The notes: a model not told the origin generated them from the letters alone. A DNA stretch of 10,794 nucleotides from JBAQMG01 sp049302575 (GCA_049302575.1 JBAQMG010000094.1:1-10794); one strand, 5' to 3'. Counted from the first letter of the stretch, positions 1 to 6,482 are shown. Numbers and translations are program-made.

Positions 1-120
1 AAACTCTCCATAAAAATTATTATCACTCCTATAGAAGTTGATTTGCTCATTCAGTTTTATACTCACTGACGAGTTTTTCCATTGGTATATCCTTGTTGTT
101 TAGTTTTCAAAGATCAGGCT

Positions 121-226
121 TCGAACATGGATGTTCGAGGAACAACATCGCCATGGCTAGAACACGGATGTTCTGATTAGTCACCGCCATGGATGGCAAA
201 GGTGACGTGATGGCAATAGATGTTGT
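121..226. repeat. Nested inverted-repeat element (three-way-junction fold)
   Basis: A free-standing dyad TCGAACAT-GG-ATGTTCGA lies at 121-138. Next to it, 142-154 pairs with 210-226 (13 Watson-Crick pairs, one 4-nt bulge at 215-218). This outer helix encloses two further hairpins: AGAACA/TGTTCT at 159-174, and GTCACC...GGTGAC at 180-206 with an inner GCCAT/ATGGC stem. The hairpin tips share a CATGGATG or CACGGATG core. All pairs are Watson-Crick with no G-T wobble, which fits DNA-level palindromes such as REP-like elements as well as a structured RNA. Function is unknown and the strand cannot be assigned. Confidence 0.5.
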
Positions 227-352
227 ATTCATTGTTGTGCCACAATCGTGAAAGCCAGTTTTGAACTGTTTCCTCATTTGAGGCGCTTAATTAGAGTAGC
301 ACTTTGATTTGTGTCTGTCAACTATTATTTTTGGTTACCGTGTTTTTTATAC

Positions 353-380
353 CTGGAAAATTATAACTTTCATTTTCCAG
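353..380. repeat. 9-bp inverted repeat
   Basis: CTGGAAAAT (353-361) and ATTTTCCAG (372-380) form a perfect stem around a 10-nt loop. No U-tract follows on either strand, so a terminator role is unsupported. It is one of a series of dyads in the gene-poor left end. Confidence 0.45.
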
Positions 381-520
381 ATTCAGTTTTGACAACAGCG
401 ACGTTTGTTATTTTACCTCGAATCTTTTAAAGAGTCAAGCATTTTTTTGATGATTTTCGATGATTTATTGGTTATTCACCCAATAAAATTCAAATCCAAC
501 TCCCGCTCGAAAGCTACGAA

Positions 521-556
521 AGCAATATTAGCAATATTAGCAATATTAGCAACATT
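521..556. repeat. 9-bp tandem repeat, four copies
   Basis: Three exact copies of AGCAATATT (521-529, 530-538, 539-547) are followed by a fourth with one change, AGCAACATT (548-556). The unit length is a multiple of three, but I found no credible gene in this frame, so this looks like a non-coding short tandem repeat that could vary in copy number by slippage. Confidence 0.75.
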
Positions 557-568
557 AAGAAAGATGAA

Positions 569-606
569 CACAGGCAGGAGAACCGTCCCGGTATCTCCTG
601 CCTGTG
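569..606. repeat. 13-bp perfect inverted repeat (strong hairpin)
   Basis: CACAGGCAGGAGA (569-581) pairs perfectly with TCTCCTGCCTGTG (594-606) around a 12-nt loop that can itself pair (ACCG with CGGT). It is the most stable hairpin of the left end. No long T-run follows on either strand (minus-strand exit is TTCATCTTTC), so it is at best a weak terminator for the leftward RNase J transcript, about 280 nt past its stop codon. A repetitive-element palindrome is an alternative. Confidence 0.5.
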
Positions 607-720
607 GATGTGTGTCTCATGGTGATTTACCCCACAATAATCGCAATCTGATTTCAATTCCCTGTTCCAAGCCCGTAAATCACTATTGCTTAGTGACCAT
701 TTAGCTAATTTGCGTCAATG

Positions 721-740
721 AACGCCGATTATAAGGCGTT
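721..740. repeat. 6-bp inverted repeat
   Basis: AACGCC (721-726) and GGCGTT (735-740) pair around an 8-nt AT-rich loop. It is short and could be chance, but it belongs to the series of dyads in this region. Confidence 0.3.
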
Positions 741-833
741 AAGCACGACATTGGTTCACTTTCAGAAATACCCAGAGGTTTTGGAGTGTAGCCTTATAGT
801 CAAGTGAATAGCAAATGTAGCGCATGGGAACAC

Positions 834-856
834 GTTATTGTCCAGTGGACAGTAAC
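834..856. repeat. 23-nt near-perfect palindrome downstream of RNase J
   Basis: The segment reads GTTA-T-TGTCCA-G-TGGACA-G-TAAC, with about ten pairs including one wobble around a 3-nt loop. It begins about 30 nt past the RNase J stop codon. No T-run follows on the minus strand, so it may be a 3'-end processing or mRNA-stabilising hairpin, or a protein-binding dyad. Its role is not clear from the sequence. Confidence 0.35.
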
Positions 857-887
857 AGCCGAAGGTGCCATATTGATTTACCCCGAT

Positions 888-2552
888 TTACTCGATTTCT
901 TGAATAATGGGTAAAATCATGGGTCTTCTCCGAGTCTTTTCATAAAAATGTTTACTGAGAGTATCTCGAATTTGACTTTTCAGTACTGCCCACTCAGTAA
1001 TCCGATTTTCTCGACAACGAGCCATCGTTTGGCGGATTTTTTCTTTAGCATCATCCAGCATGGATTCCGATTCCCGCACATAAACAAAACCGCGGGTAAC
1101 AATATCAGGGCCTGCTACAATTGCTCCAGTTGAACGTTTAATCGTCATGACAACAATTAAAATACCATCTTGAGATAATTGTTTGCGATCCCGTAAAACA
1201 ATATTTCCGACATCTCCAACACCCAAACCGTCAATCAGAACTTTCCCAGCTGTTACTTTACCTGCTAAGGTTGCTCCATGACGCGTGAATTCAATTACGC
1301 TTCCGTTTTCAGCTACAAAGATGTTTTGTCGATAAATTCCTAGCTGTTCTGCTAGTTCAGCATGTTTAATAAGCATGCGATATTCTCCATGAACTGGGAT
1401 AAAATATTGGGGGCGTACCATGTTAAGCATTAGCTTAAGTTCTTCTTGGCTCGCATGTCCAGAAACATGCATACCTGACACTGCTTCATAGATGACATGT
1501 GCACCTAGCCTAAACAACTGATCGATGGTTCTTGCGACTGATTTTTCGTTACCGGGAATAGGGCTAGCTGATATTATTACTGTATCACCAGGTTGAATTT
1601 CTACCCGACGATGATCATTCATCGCCATTCTAGTGAGAGCAGACATTGGCTCGCCTTGACTTCCTGTGGTAAGTATACACGCCTGATTACCGGGAAGATT
1701 AACAATTTCATCAACTTCAACAAGCGTACCTTCAGGAATTTCAAGATTACCTAATTCAGATGCAATGGCAACCACGTTTACCATGCTTCTACCGACAACT
1801 GCTACCTTACGATTTGTTTTAACCGCGGCAGAAATTGCTTGTTGGATTCTGTGCACATTAGAAGCAAAACTTGCCAAGATAATTCGATCCTTAGCATTAC
1901 GAAAGGCCTCATCAAACATTACTCCAACCAAGCTTTCGGATTTCGTAAATCCTGGACGTTCAACGTTAGTGCTGTCGGACATGAGGCAGAGAACACCTTT
2001 ATCTCCTAATTCCGCAAATTTATGCACATCAAGTGGGGCACCGCTTACTGGGGTATGATCCAGCTTAAAATCCCCCGTATGAACTATACAACCTAAAGGG
2101 GTGTGTATAGCCAAACCAACGGCATCCGGAATACTATGATTTACCCCGATAAATTCTACTCTAAATACGCCTAATTTAACAACATCCCTTGGATGAATTA
2201 CTGTCGCTTTGATGTTGTTAAGATTGCTTTCTTTCAACTTCGACTGAATTATTCCCAAAGTTAAACGAGTAGCAAAGATTGGAACATCCAAATCTTTTAG
2301 CAAATACGGTAAACAGCCGATGTGATCTTCATGTCCGTGTGTTATTAGTATCCCTAGCAACATTTCTTTATGATCCAGAAGATACGTATAGTCTGGAATG
2401 ACAATGTCAATTCCGAGCATCTCATCTTCTGGAAACGCTAGACCTGCATCAACTAGCAACATTTGATTGTCATAACGAATAACGGTCATGTTCTTACCAA
2501 TTTCCCCTAGTCCCCCTAGAGGAATAATCTGAACTTTGTGTTCTTTGGGCAA
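888..2552 (-). CDS. rnj: Ribonuclease J (metallo-beta-lactamase family)
   Basis: Processes and degrades RNA by endonuclease and 5'-3' exonuclease activity in the cytoplasm, as part of the Firmicute RNA turnover machinery. At 554 aa it matches the usual length of about 555. Metal-site motifs are visible: HGHEDH at residues 72-77, His139 in NHSIPD, Asp161 in HTGDFK, and His388 in PVHGEYR. SGHASQEE (364-371) is the family's RNA-phosphate-binding region. The C-terminal domain ends in the typical YEKTRRRPMILPII. The start is TTG at 2550-2552, supported by AGGGGGT eight nt upstream. Position (after dapG-dapA) and stretches such as DGLGVGD and LSQDGILIVV resemble B. subtilis RNase J2, but the HxHxDH motif is intact, unlike my recollection of J2. 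J1/J2 assignment is open; the family call is secure. Confidence 0.95.
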   Translation of the reverse strand: MPKEHKVQIIPLGGLGEIGKNMTVIRYDNQMLLVDAGLAFPEDEMLGIDIVIPDYTYLLDHKEMLLGILITHGHEDHIGCLPYLLKDLDVPIFATRLTLGIIQSKLKESNLNNIKATVIHPRDVVKLGVFRVEFIGVNHSIPDAVGLAIHTPLGCIVHTGDFKLDHTPVSGAPLDVHKFAELGDKGVLCLMSDSTNVERPGFTKSESLVGVMFDEAFRNAKDRIILASFASNVHRIQQAISAAVKTNRKVAVVGRSMVNVVAIASELGNLEIPEGTLVEVDEIVNLPGNQACILTTGSQGEPMSALTRMAMNDHRRVEIQPGDTVIISASPIPGNEKSVARTIDQLFRLGAHVIYEAVSGMHVSGHASQEELKLMLNMVRPQYFIPVHGEYRMLIKHAELAEQLGIYRQNIFVAENGSVIEFTRHGATLAGKVTAGKVLIDGLGVGDVGNIVLRDRKQLSQDGILIVVMTIKRSTGAIVAGPDIVTRGFVYVRESESMLDDAKEKIRQTMARCRENRITEWAVLKSQIRDTLSKHFYEKTRRRPMILPIIQEIE

Positions 2553-2642
2553 ATATACCCACCCCCTGTTTTTTTATTTTATTTAATTTTTAATTTAAGG
2601 CGCAGAAATTCCACGATTTGTTTCTGTTCCAGAATAAGGCAA

Positions 2643-2700
2643 CAAAAAATAGCCGAAATACCAATCAAACACAGCGACCAAGGTGTCCGTTAGTATTTCG
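2643..2700 (-). terminator. Terminator-like hairpin in the RNase J leader
   Basis: On the minus strand CGAAATAC (2700-2693) pairs with GTATTTCG (2661-2654). An inner GGACAC/GTGTTT wobble stem extends it, and a six-U run follows at 2649-2644. It lies between a candidate promoter (2741-2770) and the rnj start at 2552, in a leader of about 180 nt. It may be an attenuator, or it may end stray leftward transcription. I saw no T-box or riboswitch motif. Confidence 0.5.
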
Positions 2701-2740
2701 CAACATCTATGGAGACCACCGCACAATAACAATTACTTGT

Positions 2741-2770
2741 ATTATAACTCATAAGGTTAATCATTAGCAA
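2741..2770 (-). promoter_or_regulatory. Candidate sigma-A promoter for rnj
   Basis: On the minus strand TTGCTA (2770-2765) lies 18 nt from a perfect TATAAT (2746-2741). The -35 box matches only four of six consensus positions. It fits the need for a separate promoter, because the DUF1540 gene and a terminator separate rnj from dapA. Confidence 0.4.
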
Positions 2771-2865
2771 GCTCATTGTTATGTAACATCAAAATATTTC
2801 CAATTAAATTCAGTACTACTGGACACCCAAGACCTATGATTTGTTTATTCTTATGTACTCTAATT

Positions 2866-2896
2866 TTGAATAGCATCTAGAAAAAAAGATATACTA
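2866..2896 (+). promoter_or_regulatory. Candidate promoter of the DUF1540 gene (sigma-G-like or sigma-A-like)
   Basis: Two readings overlap. GAATA (2868-2872), 17 nt, TATACTA (2890-2896) resembles the forespore sigma-G pattern (roughly GNATR and CATNNTA), missing only the first C of the -10. TTGAAT (2866-2871), 18 nt, TATACT (2890-2895) is a fair sigma-A promoter. The sequence alone does not decide between them. Transcription would start about 35 nt before the start codon. Confidence 0.35.
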
Positions 2897-2939
2897 CTAT
2901 AAATTACTATTTCAACTATAAAAGGAGGTAAGTAATCCT

Positions 2940-3071
2940 ATGACAGATGTTGTTTGTTCTGCAGCTCAATGCCGACACAACGGTGAGGGTCGTTGCCAAC
3001 TAAATACGTTAAGTGTAACTTCTAGCCTCATGAATTCTGAAGCCGAGTGTTCTTTTTACGAAGCAGAGTAA
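2940..3071 (+). CDS. Small four-cysteine protein, DUF1540 type
   Basis: A 43-residue protein starting at ATG 2940, eleven nt after the strong ribosome-binding site AAAGGAGG (2921-2928). Cysteines at residues 6, 11, 19 and 37 (C-x4-C-x7-C-x17-C), with the C-R-H-N-G-E-G-x-C core and a final C-S-F, match what I know of DUF1540, a small probably metal-binding domain found largely in Firmicutes. No function is established that I can cite. It has no signal peptide or membrane span, so it is presumably cytosolic or within the spore. It stands alone on the plus strand between leftward rnj and dapA, with its own candidate promoter and a terminator at 3126-3164, so it is a separate unit set into an otherwise syntenic block. 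Confidence 0.82.
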   Translation: MTDVVCSAAQCRHNGEGRCQLNTLSVTSSLMNSEAECSFYEAE

Positions 3072-3125
3072 TAGGAGCTACGAGACAGAAATTTACATTG
3101 TAAACAATTAGCTCAGTCTTTTAAC

Positions 3126-3168
3126 AAGCCAGAAACACCGCTGTTCAGTACGTGTTTCTGGCTTTAAT
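3126..3168. terminator. Terminator between convergent DUF1540 gene and dapA
   Basis: AAGCCAGAAACAC (3126-3138) pairs perfectly with GTGTTTCTGGCTT (3152-3164), 13 bp around a 13-nt loop. The plus-strand exit (TTTAATT) fits termination of the DUF1540 transcript. On the minus strand the exit is TTGTTAAAAG, so it may also stop dapA transcription less efficiently. It ends about 8 nt from the dapA stop codon. Confidence 0.75.
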
Positions 3169-3175
3169 TACCTAC

Positions 3176-4102
3176 TTAAACTTCCTTTTGATTTGTACTT
3201 TTTGGGGCTACTGCTGCTAAAAGCTCGTCTTGTTTGAACTCATCAAGAAGTTTTGTTAAAAACTTCCTCTCGTCTTCCGTAACATCAATTAGAGGTAACC
3301 GGACTCCACCGGCTTTTAAGCCCAGCATATTAACCAAAGTCTTAATTGGAACGGGATTAGTTGTCACAAAAATACCTTTGAAAAATGGATAAAGCTGAAG
3401 ATGCCATTGAGCGGCTGTTTTGCTGTCTCCTGCGAACCAAGCATTCATCATATTCTTCATGTCATCACCAATAATATGTGCGGCTACACTAACAACTCCG
3501 CTACACCCAAGGGCAAGCATGGGTAAGGTTTGCGAATCATCACCACTATAAACAGTAAAATCAGCGGGCAGAATTCGTTTTAATTCACTCACTTGATCCA
3601 TCAAACCTGCGGATTCTTTAATTGAAACGATATTGGGTATTTGAGCCAGTCTCTTTACAGTAGCTGGCAATAAATTAGTCACTGTCCGAGTTGGAACATT
3701 ATAAAGCATCACTGGTAAAGTTACTGCCTTAGCAATGGATTCAAAGTGACGGTACATGCCTTCTTGGGAGGGTTTATTATAATAAGGAACCACTACTAAC
3801 AGGCCGTCTACTCCTGTGCTGGCAGCTTGTATCGCTAAATCCACACTTGCTGCGGTAGAATTGGATCCAACTCCTGCCAATACTTTTCCCGAAGCTCCTA
3901 CGGCTTCTTTAACTTCTTTGAACAGCCTTATTTTCTCTTCATTAGTTAAGGTTGGCGCTTCCCCTGTCGTACCGCAAACGACAATTCCATCGGAGCCATG
4001 TTTAATTAAGTATTGTGCAAGGCTCCGAGCACTCACATAATCGACTTCCAAATTCTCCTTCATCGGAGTAACCATAGCTGTCAAAATTCTACCAAAATCC
4101 AT
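3176..4102 (-). CDS. dapA: 4-hydroxy-tetrahydrodipicolinate synthase (dihydrodipicolinate synthase)
   Basis: Condenses pyruvate with aspartate semialdehyde, the committed step to diaminopimelate and lysine and the branch point for spore dipicolinate. It is a cytosolic TIM-barrel enzyme. Numbered from the start chosen here (308 aa, close to the usual 290-300), the motifs are GTTGE (44-48, with the catalytic-relay Thr45), LYNVPTRT (133-140, Tyr134 and Arg139) and IKESAG (161-166, Schiff-base Lys162). The start is ATG 4102-4100, ten nt after AGGAGG (4118-4113). An in-frame ATG at 4165 would add 21 Arg-rich residues with no family counterpart and lies inside a repeat element. It is the third gene of the leftward asd-dapG-dapA set. 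Confidence 0.96.
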   Translation of the reverse strand: MDFGRILTAMVTPMKENLEVDYVSARSLAQYLIKHGSDGIVVCGTTGEAPTLTNEEKIRLFKEVKEAVGASGKVLAGVGSNSTAASVDLAIQAASTGVDGLLVVVPYYNKPSQEGMYRHFESIAKAVTLPVMLYNVPTRTVTNLLPATVKRLAQIPNIVSIKESAGLMDQVSELKRILPADFTVYSGDDSQTLPMLALGCSGVVSVAAHIIGDDMKNMMNAWFAGDSKTAAQWHLQLYPFFKGIFVTTNPVPIKTLVNMLGLKAGGVRLPLIDVTEDERKFLTKLLDEFKQDELLAAVAPKSTNQKEV

Positions 4103-4125
4103 AATTACCCATCCTCCTCTAATCG

Positions 4126-4226
4126 ATATTCGATGTACGAATATGCGTCTCGCTCTTTCGTGCATCGCGCCTCGTGCCTCGAACCTCGCACAAGAAATTT
4201 TATCGACCCAGACGAAATTTCTTGTG
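4126..4226. repeat. Composite repeat: hairpin, heptamer array, hairpin
   Basis: ATATTCG (4126-4132) and CGAATAT (4138-4144) form a first hairpin. From 4146 to 4188, read on the minus strand, lies an array of about six seven-base units near the consensus CGAGGCA: CGAGGTT, CGAGGCA, CGAGGCG, CGATGCA, CGAAAGAG, CGAGACG. Then CACAAGAAATTT (4189-4200) pairs perfectly with AAATTTCTTGTG (4215-4226) around 14 nt that contain the dapG stop codon. The array is clearly richer in G+C than the flanking genes. It looks like an inserted or expanded repetitive element that has become part of the dapG-dapA junction. It may influence dapA expression or mRNA stability. Confidence 0.6.
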
Positions 4227-5423
4227 TAGCGCTTGTACTGAAAGAATCATATTCTCTTTATTAACTAAAACCCAGATCGTAAGATGAGAATCGGCAGATT
4301 GTAATATAGTCACTCCAGCTTCAGATAAAGCCTCAACTAAATCTGCCATTATACCCGGCACACCTGCAATCCCAACCCCAACGATGGAAACTTTAGCACA
4401 ACCACGGACAACTTCAGGACTGAATCCCATATTCTCTAAAATCTTGATGGCTTTATCGGCAATTTCATCTCGGATTGTGTATAAGACTTTTTCTGGTTGA
4501 ACACTGATAAAATCAACACTAATATCAGCTAGAGCCATGGCTTTAAAAATCTTTTTATCAACTAAGGGTACATCTGTATCTAAAGTAAGTACACCTATTT
4601 GAGTTACGTTAGGCGTATGGGCAATTCCAGTAATTAAACGTTCTCCGACAAAATCAGTTCCAGCACTCATATCTGGTTGCATACTTGTAACCAAAGTTCC
4701 TGGAGCATCGGAAAAAGTAGACTTTATTCGTATTGGAATATTGCGTTGCATTGCAATTTCTACCGCTCTGGGATGAATTACTTTAGCTCCTTGATGAGCT
4801 AATTGACAAATCTCGTTATAAGAGACAACGTCTAAGATTCGGGCATCCTCGACAATCCTCGGATCAGCGGTCATAATCCCTTCAACATCGGTATAAATGT
4901 CGATGGCTTCTGCATTCAAGGCAACTCCCAGAGTTGCTGCCGTCGTATCACTACCACCTCGTCCTAAGGTAGTCACCTCACCATTTTCCGTAACCCCTTG
5001 AAATCCAGTAACTACAACAATTTTCCCATCTTTTAAGTGTTCCAAGATAACTCTAGGTTCTACACGGACAATTCGTGCATCTCCAAAATTATTATTAGTG
5101 ATAATTCCCGCTTGTCCCCCAGTCAAAAGGACAGCTTCGAAACCAAGACTTTGTAAAGTACTAGCTAGTACTACACCAGAAATAACTTCACCACAACTCA
5201 TTAATAAGTCCAATTCACGTTTGGGGAGCTCAGGGTATATTCCTTTAACCATACTTAAAAAAGTATCTGTGGCATACGGATCACCCGTACGCCCTATTGC
5301 CGAGACAACGACAACCGGCATAAAACCCTCAGACACTGCCTCTGAAACCTTAGCAGCTACTTGAATTCTCCGTTCAGCCGTGGCAACTGATGTGCCGCCA
5401 AACTTCTGAACTAAAATACGCAC
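4200..5423 (-). CDS. dapG: Aspartate kinase, monofunctional, with C-terminal ACT domains
   Basis: Phosphorylates aspartate with ATP, the first step to lysine, threonine, methionine and diaminopimelate. The kinase domain (about residues 1-250) shows KFGGTSV (7-13), GRGGSDTTA (154-162), YTDVEGI (177-183), ADPR (186-189) and HPRAVE (217-222). Two ACT regulatory domains follow (about 265-335 and 345-405). The length of 407 aa matches B. subtilis DapG. DapG is feedback-inhibited by diaminopimelate in Bacillus, but the effector here is not determined. The start is GTG 5423-5421. Its ribosome-binding site lies in a G7-T-G7 tract that begins inside the asd stop codon. The last codons (H-K-K-F) form one arm of a 12-bp palindrome whose loop holds the stop. 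Confidence 0.95.
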   Translation of the reverse strand: MRILVQKFGGTSVATAERRIQVAAKVSEAVSEGFMPVVVVSAIGRTGDPYATDTFLSMVKGIYPELPKRELDLLMSCGEVISGVVLASTLQSLGFEAVLLTGGQAGIITNNNFGDARIVRVEPRVILEHLKDGKIVVVTGFQGVTENGEVTTLGRGGSDTTAATLGVALNAEAIDIYTDVEGIMTADPRIVEDARILDVVSYNEICQLAHQGAKVIHPRAVEIAMQRNIPIRIKSTFSDAPGTLVTSMQPDMSAGTDFVGERLITGIAHTPNVTQIGVLTLDTDVPLVDKKIFKAMALADISVDFISVQPEKVLYTIRDEIADKAIKILENMGFSPEVVRGCAKVSIVGVGIAGVPGIMADLVEALSEAGVTILQSADSHLTIWVLVNKENMILSVQALHKKFRLGR

Positions 5424-5425
5424 TT

Positions 5426-5440
5426 CCCCCCCACCCCCCC
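5426..5440 (-). promoter_or_regulatory. G-tract ribosome-binding region of dapG (G-quadruplex candidate)
   Basis: On the minus strand the asd stop codon TAG runs into GGGGGGGTGGGGGGG, followed by AA and the GTG start of dapG. It is the only place for a Shine-Dalgarno sequence. The tract satisfies the G3-N1-G3-N1-G3-N1-G3 pattern for a parallel G-quadruplex with single-nucleotide loops. Two G7 homopolymers also make it prone to replication slippage. An effect on dapG translation is inference. Confidence 0.65.
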
Positions 5441-6429
5441 TACAAAATCAACTCAGCAATTTGCACGGCATTCGTTGCTGCACCTTTGCGGATTTGATCT
5501 CCAACTACCCAAAGATTGATGCCAGTTTTAATCGAGAAATCTTCCCTGATCCTACCCACATAGACTCCATCAGTATCAGCACTAAACCACGGCATGGGAT
5601 AACGATCCTGTGAAGGATCATCAACGACAATAACCCCCTGTGCTTTGGCGAGAGCCTCCCTGATTTCAGGAATACCAACTTTATGTTCGGTTTCAATATT
5701 AATCGATTCGGAATGGCTACGTAAGACAGGTACTCTAACAGTCGTAGCTGTAATTGCTAACTCCGGCAGGTGGAAAATCTTTTGGGTTTCTTTGACCATC
5801 TTCCATTCTTCTTTGGTATAATCTCCCTCTCCGAAGAGATCAATTCTCGGCACAAGGTTAAAAGCTATTTGATAGGGAAAAACCCGAGACACTAGTTCCT
5901 CGTCTTTTGACCAAGCCCTGACTTGATCCTCAAGTTCTTCAATTCCTTCTCTACCTGCCCCAGAAACAGCCTGATAGGTTGAGACAACGATACGCTTAAT
6001 CCCAGCCAAATCTAAAATCGGTTTTAGTGCTACTACCATAATAATGGTCGAACAATTCGGGTTTGCTATGATTCCTTTATGCCAGTTAACATCTTCTGGG
6101 TTTACTTCTGGAACAACGAGAGGAACGTTAGGATCCATACGAAAGGCGCTACTATTATCAATCACCACTGCACCACTTTTGACAGCCGATTGGGCATATT
6201 CCGTACTGGAGGATCCACCGGCAAAGAGGGCTATGTCAATTCCCTTGAAACTATCATGAGTTGTCTCCTGCACTTCAAGGTCTTGGCCTCGCCAAGCTAT
6301 CTTTTTCCCTGCCGAACGCTGAGTCGCTAAAAGACGGAGTTCATTGACTGGAAAGTTACGCTCAGCTAAAATTTTCAAAAACTCTTGTCCTACTGCACCT
6401 GTCGCTCCAACAATTGCAACATTTGACAT
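5440..6429 (-). CDS. asd: Aspartate-semialdehyde dehydrogenase
   Basis: Reduces aspartyl phosphate with NADPH to aspartate semialdehyde, the branch point toward lysine/diaminopimelate and homoserine. The protein of 329 aa is close to the usual length. Visible motifs are the N-terminal nucleotide-binding GATGAVG (8-14), the active-site NPNCST with nucleophile Cys126, YQAVSGAG (152-159) with Gln153, and RSHSE (237-241) with catalytic His239. The start is ATG 6429-6427 with AAAGGAGG eleven nt upstream (6448-6441). It precedes dapG by 16 nt, so the two are surely cotranscribed. It is separated from dpaB by a terminator hairpin (6483-6516), so asd-dapG-dapA can be expressed without the sporulation genes. 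I found no clear promoter or lysine riboswitch in the roughly 55-nt leader. Confidence 0.96.
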   Translation of the reverse strand: MSNVAIVGATGAVGQEFLKILAERNFPVNELRLLATQRSAGKKIAWRGQDLEVQETTHDSFKGIDIALFAGGSSSTEYAQSAVKSGAVVIDNSSAFRMDPNVPLVVPEVNPEDVNWHKGIIANPNCSTIIMVVALKPILDLAGIKRIVVSTYQAVSGAGREGIEELEDQVRAWSKDEELVSRVFPYQIAFNLVPRIDLFGEGDYTKEEWKMVKETQKIFHLPELAITATTVRVPVLRSHSESINIETEHKVGIPEIREALAKAQGVIVVDDPSQDRYPMPWFSADTDGVYVGRIREDFSIKTGINLWVVGDQIRKGAATNAVQIAELIL

Positions 6430-6482
6430 TATGTTATAATCCTCCTTTAGTAAATCTTTAGTTGAACGAGTTCACTGCTTGT

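Larger units (their letters stand above)
1..887. other. Gene-poor, dyad-rich intergenic region
   Basis: I see no convincing coding region here. The one longer open frame (405-704, +) starts with TTG, has no ribosome-binding site, runs through a tandem repeat and has low-complexity composition. The stretch is AT-rich but holds an unusual number of perfect inverted repeats: 121-138, 159-174, 180-206, 353-380, 569-606, 721-740 and 834-856. It also holds a 9-bp tandem repeat at 521-556 and a spaced inverted pair (622-630 with 675-683). It lies downstream of the leftward RNase J gene, so a transcription end for that gene should fall here, but no hairpin has a convincing U-tract on the minus strand. 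Decayed mobile or repetitive DNA, or a structured RNA, are both possible. Confidence 0.6.

Noticed and set aside
1..40. Start of a leftward gene at ATG 11-9 (tepA would follow rnjB in Bacillus synteny)
   Set aside because: AGGAG lies about 14 nt upstream, too far, and only three codons are visible. It cannot be supported from this window.
52..87. 11-codon minus-strand ORF with an AAGGA site (possible leader peptide)
   Set aside because: Too short to judge, with no downstream gene or attenuator visible in the window.
121..174. LexA/SOS-like boxes (GAAC...GTTC dyads at 122-137 and 159-174)
   Set aside because: The Gram-positive SOS box has GAAC-N4-GTTC; both dyads here have six bases between the arms, and no damage-response gene lies nearby.
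405..704. Open frame of 99 codons on the plus strand
   Set aside because: TTG start without a ribosome-binding site, low-complexity A-I-L repeats from the tandem array, and it crosses a perfect hairpin. No family resemblance.
2690..2740. T-box or other riboswitch in the RNase J leader (a GGTGG stretch)
   Set aside because: The conserved T-box core (GGTGGNACCGCG) is not continued, and RNase J is not an aminoacyl-tRNA-responsive gene.
4103..4165. Longer dapA start at 4165
   Set aside because: Adds Arg-rich residues encoded by the heptamer repeat, has no ribosome-binding site, and the ATG at 4102 has a strong one.
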